From: Gaiellasilicea sp963765705
GTDB lineage: Bacteria; Actinomycetota; Thermoleophilia; Gaiellales; Gaiellaceae
NCBI GenBank assembly: GCA_963765705.1
Contig: CAVXXJ010000004.1
Location: forward strand, 124,001 to 188,000
DNA: 64,000 nt
Direction of reading: 5' to 3'
Each line of letters begins with the position of its first letter. Positions within the stretch are counted from its first letter, which is position 1. The position numbers were made by a program, and so were the translations under genes. Of this stretch, positions 62,800-64,000 are shown one piece after another. Under the pieces are notes generated by a model that saw nothing but the letters and a program-made list of their open reading frames with translations, did no database searches and was not told the DNA's origin.

Positions 62800-64000
62800 A
62801 TGCCTGCGCGCCTCCGACTCCCCCTTGCACTCCTCGTCTGCGCTCTTGCGACCGCGGCCCTCTCGCTGACGCTCTGGAGCGCGGAGAAGAGCGACGTCCG
62901 CGACGAGGCACGCGAGCGCAGCCGCGGTACCGCAGCGGCCCTGGAGCAGCGCGCCGGAGCCGCCGTTCTTGCTCTGCAGGGCGTTCGCGCGGCGTATGAC
63001 GCCTCGTCGTCGGTCGGCCCGGAGGCGTTCTCGACCTTTGCGCGTGTACCGCTTGCCCGCCCCGAAATCGCGGCCGTTGGCTGGGTTCCGCTCGTCGCCG
63101 CGGCACAGCGAGGCGAGGTCGAGGCGACCGAGCGGATTCGCATCGAGGCACCGGCCGGCGTCCCCTTCACCTACCCGCTCGTCCGCCAGGAGCCGGCCGC
63201 GACGACCCTGGACGTCGCCGACCTCGGCTCCGATCCGTCGCTCGTCGAGGCGCTCAACAGCGCCCGCACCACCGGACAGCCCCGCCTCTCCGCCCCTGTG
63301 CGCCTTCCCGGCGACGGCCGGATCGGCGTCTACGCCTTCGTACCCGTCTTCGCCAAGGGCCTCCCGCTCCGCACGACCGCGCAGCGCCGGAACGCCCTCA
63401 ACGGGCTCGTCGCAGGCGCCATCGTCTCGAGCGAGCTGATTCGCGCCTCTCAGAAGGGCTTGCCCGCAGGACTCGACGTGCGCATCACCGACGGCCCGAC
63501 CGTGCTTTCCAAGAGCGCCGGTGGCAGCGCAATCGCGTTCGCGGAGCTCGGTGGCCGGAACTGGCGCGTCTCGATCGCCCCTGTCTCCGCCTCCCCCGTC
63601 GCACCGATCGGCACTGCCTTTGCCGGCGCCGCGCTGATGCTGCTGCTGGTGGGCGCCTCGCTGCGTCTTCGCCGGCGCGCCGCTTCCGAAGCCGCGCTCG
63701 AGACAACGCTCGTGCACGAGCGGAAGACCTCCGCCCATGCGCTCGCCCGCGCCGAGTCCACGATCGGCGAGGAGCAGCAGACTCGCCGGCTCGTCGCGGA
63801 CGCAAGCGACGCACTCGTCCTCGAGATCGATCGCGACGGCCTGATCAGGTCGTGCTCGGCCGCGGCCGAGCAGCTGCTCGGCTACGCGGCGGCGGAGCTC
63901 GTCGGCATCGAGGTCTACTCGCTCTTGCACCCGGACGACCTGCTCTCGCCCGCGAACGGCCCGCAGCGGTACGCGCACAAGGACGGGACGTACATCGTGC
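62800..64000 (+). CDS. CHASE-domain membrane sensor with PAS domain (runs off the window)
   Basis: Open for 400 codons to the window edge. N-terminal membrane helix (LPLALLVCALATAALSLTLW), an extracytoplasmic CHASE domain from ~30 to 255 (AAYDASSSVGPEAFSTFA, AAVGWVPLVAAAQRGEVEAT, FTYPLVRQEPA), second helix AGAALMLLLVGASLRLRRR, a short coiled-coil, then a PAS domain (LVLEIDRDGLIRSCSAAAEQ, LLGYAAAELVG, LLHPDD). The output module (histidine kinase, GGDEF or SpoIIE) lies beyond the window. Starts 57 bases after the XRE-cupin gene. Confidence 0.87.
   Translation, partial: MPARLRLPLALLVCALATAALSLTLWSAEKSDVRDEARERSRGTAAALEQRAGAAVLALQGVRAAYDASSSVGPEAFSTFARVPLARPEIAAVGWVPLVAAAQRGEVEATERIRIEAPAGVPFTYPLVRQEPAATTLDVADLGSDPSLVEALNSARTTGQPRLSAPVRLPGDGRIGVYAFVPVFAKGLPLRTTAQRRNALNGLVAGAIVSSELIRASQKGLPAGLDVRITDGPTVLSKSAGGSAIAFAELGGRNWRVSIAPVSASPVAPIGTAFAGAALMLLLVGASLRLRRRAASEAALETTLVHERKTSAHALARAESTIGEEQQTRRLVADASDALVLEIDRDGLIRSCSAAAEQLLGYAAAELVGIEVYSLLHPDDLLSPANGPQRYAHKDGTYIV

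Overview
The window looks like chromosome of a very high-GC actinobacterium. Grounds: roughly 70% G+C, many GTG starts, long runs of genes joined by ATGA/GTGA stop-start overlaps, an AfsR/SARP-type regulator, a SigR-like promoter before lon and a probable leaderless transcript. The gene mix (TolB-like/RTX secreted proteins, many hydantoinase and D-aminoacylase paralogues, a CHASE-PAS sensor) would fit class Thermoleophilia, but that placement is inference. No rRNA, tRNA, CRISPR array, integrase or insertion sequence was recognised.

Layout. 1-2739: an isochorismatase-like hydrolase divergent from an amidohydrolase and a quinone oxidoreductase, with a 16-bp inverted repeat in the shared promoter. 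2736-20954 (divergon A): two long operons diverging from a GntR-controlled promoter at about 10117-10175. The left arm encodes an enolase-superfamily enzyme, the binding protein and permeases of a peptide-type ABC importer, a D-aminoacylase and a threonine aldolase. The right arm encodes the GntR regulator, both importer ATPases in one frame, a CocE/PepX-like hydrolase, an aminotransferase, HyuA, HyuB and a second D-aminoacylase. The importer only works if both arms are expressed, so the divergon reads as one uptake and degradation system for acylated, cyclic or D-configured amino-acid or peptide compounds (inference).

21023-40121: a secreted M64-like metalloprotease, two paralogous secreted proteins of unknown function, two membrane proteins, a small conserved hypothetical protein, two TolB-propeller/RTX secreted proteins, an acyl-CoA synthetase with an M20 peptidase, an AfsR-like regulator, a glycine-rich secreted protein, and a quinone oxidoreductase divergent from a TetR regulator and a thioredoxin-reductase-like flavoprotein.

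40118-57841 (divergon B): a second GntR-linked divergon. Its left arm holds an RraA-like protein, HyuA, HyuB, an enolase-superfamily enzyme, two tandem HyuB copies, another HyuA, a CocE-like hydrolase and a tandem formylglycine-generating-enzyme-fold protein. Its right arm holds a second RraA-like protein, GntR, a GlcD-like FAD dehydrogenase and a DMT transporter. A and B share GntR, HyuA, HyuB, enolase and CocE families, so the same toolkit has been deployed twice. 57801-64000: a lyxose-isomerase-like cupin, an unknown membrane protein and a STAS protein that each follow a DtxR-like palindrome, an HxlR regulator, lon, an XRE-cupin regulator and the start of a CHASE-PAS sensor.

Quality caution: reading frames are broken by single-base indels, mostly apparent insertions, about 36 times in the first 25 kb and about 6 times in the rest. 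Protein similarity continues across each break, so these look like sequence errors more than decay. Broken genes are therefore annotated as whole CDSs with the break positions given.
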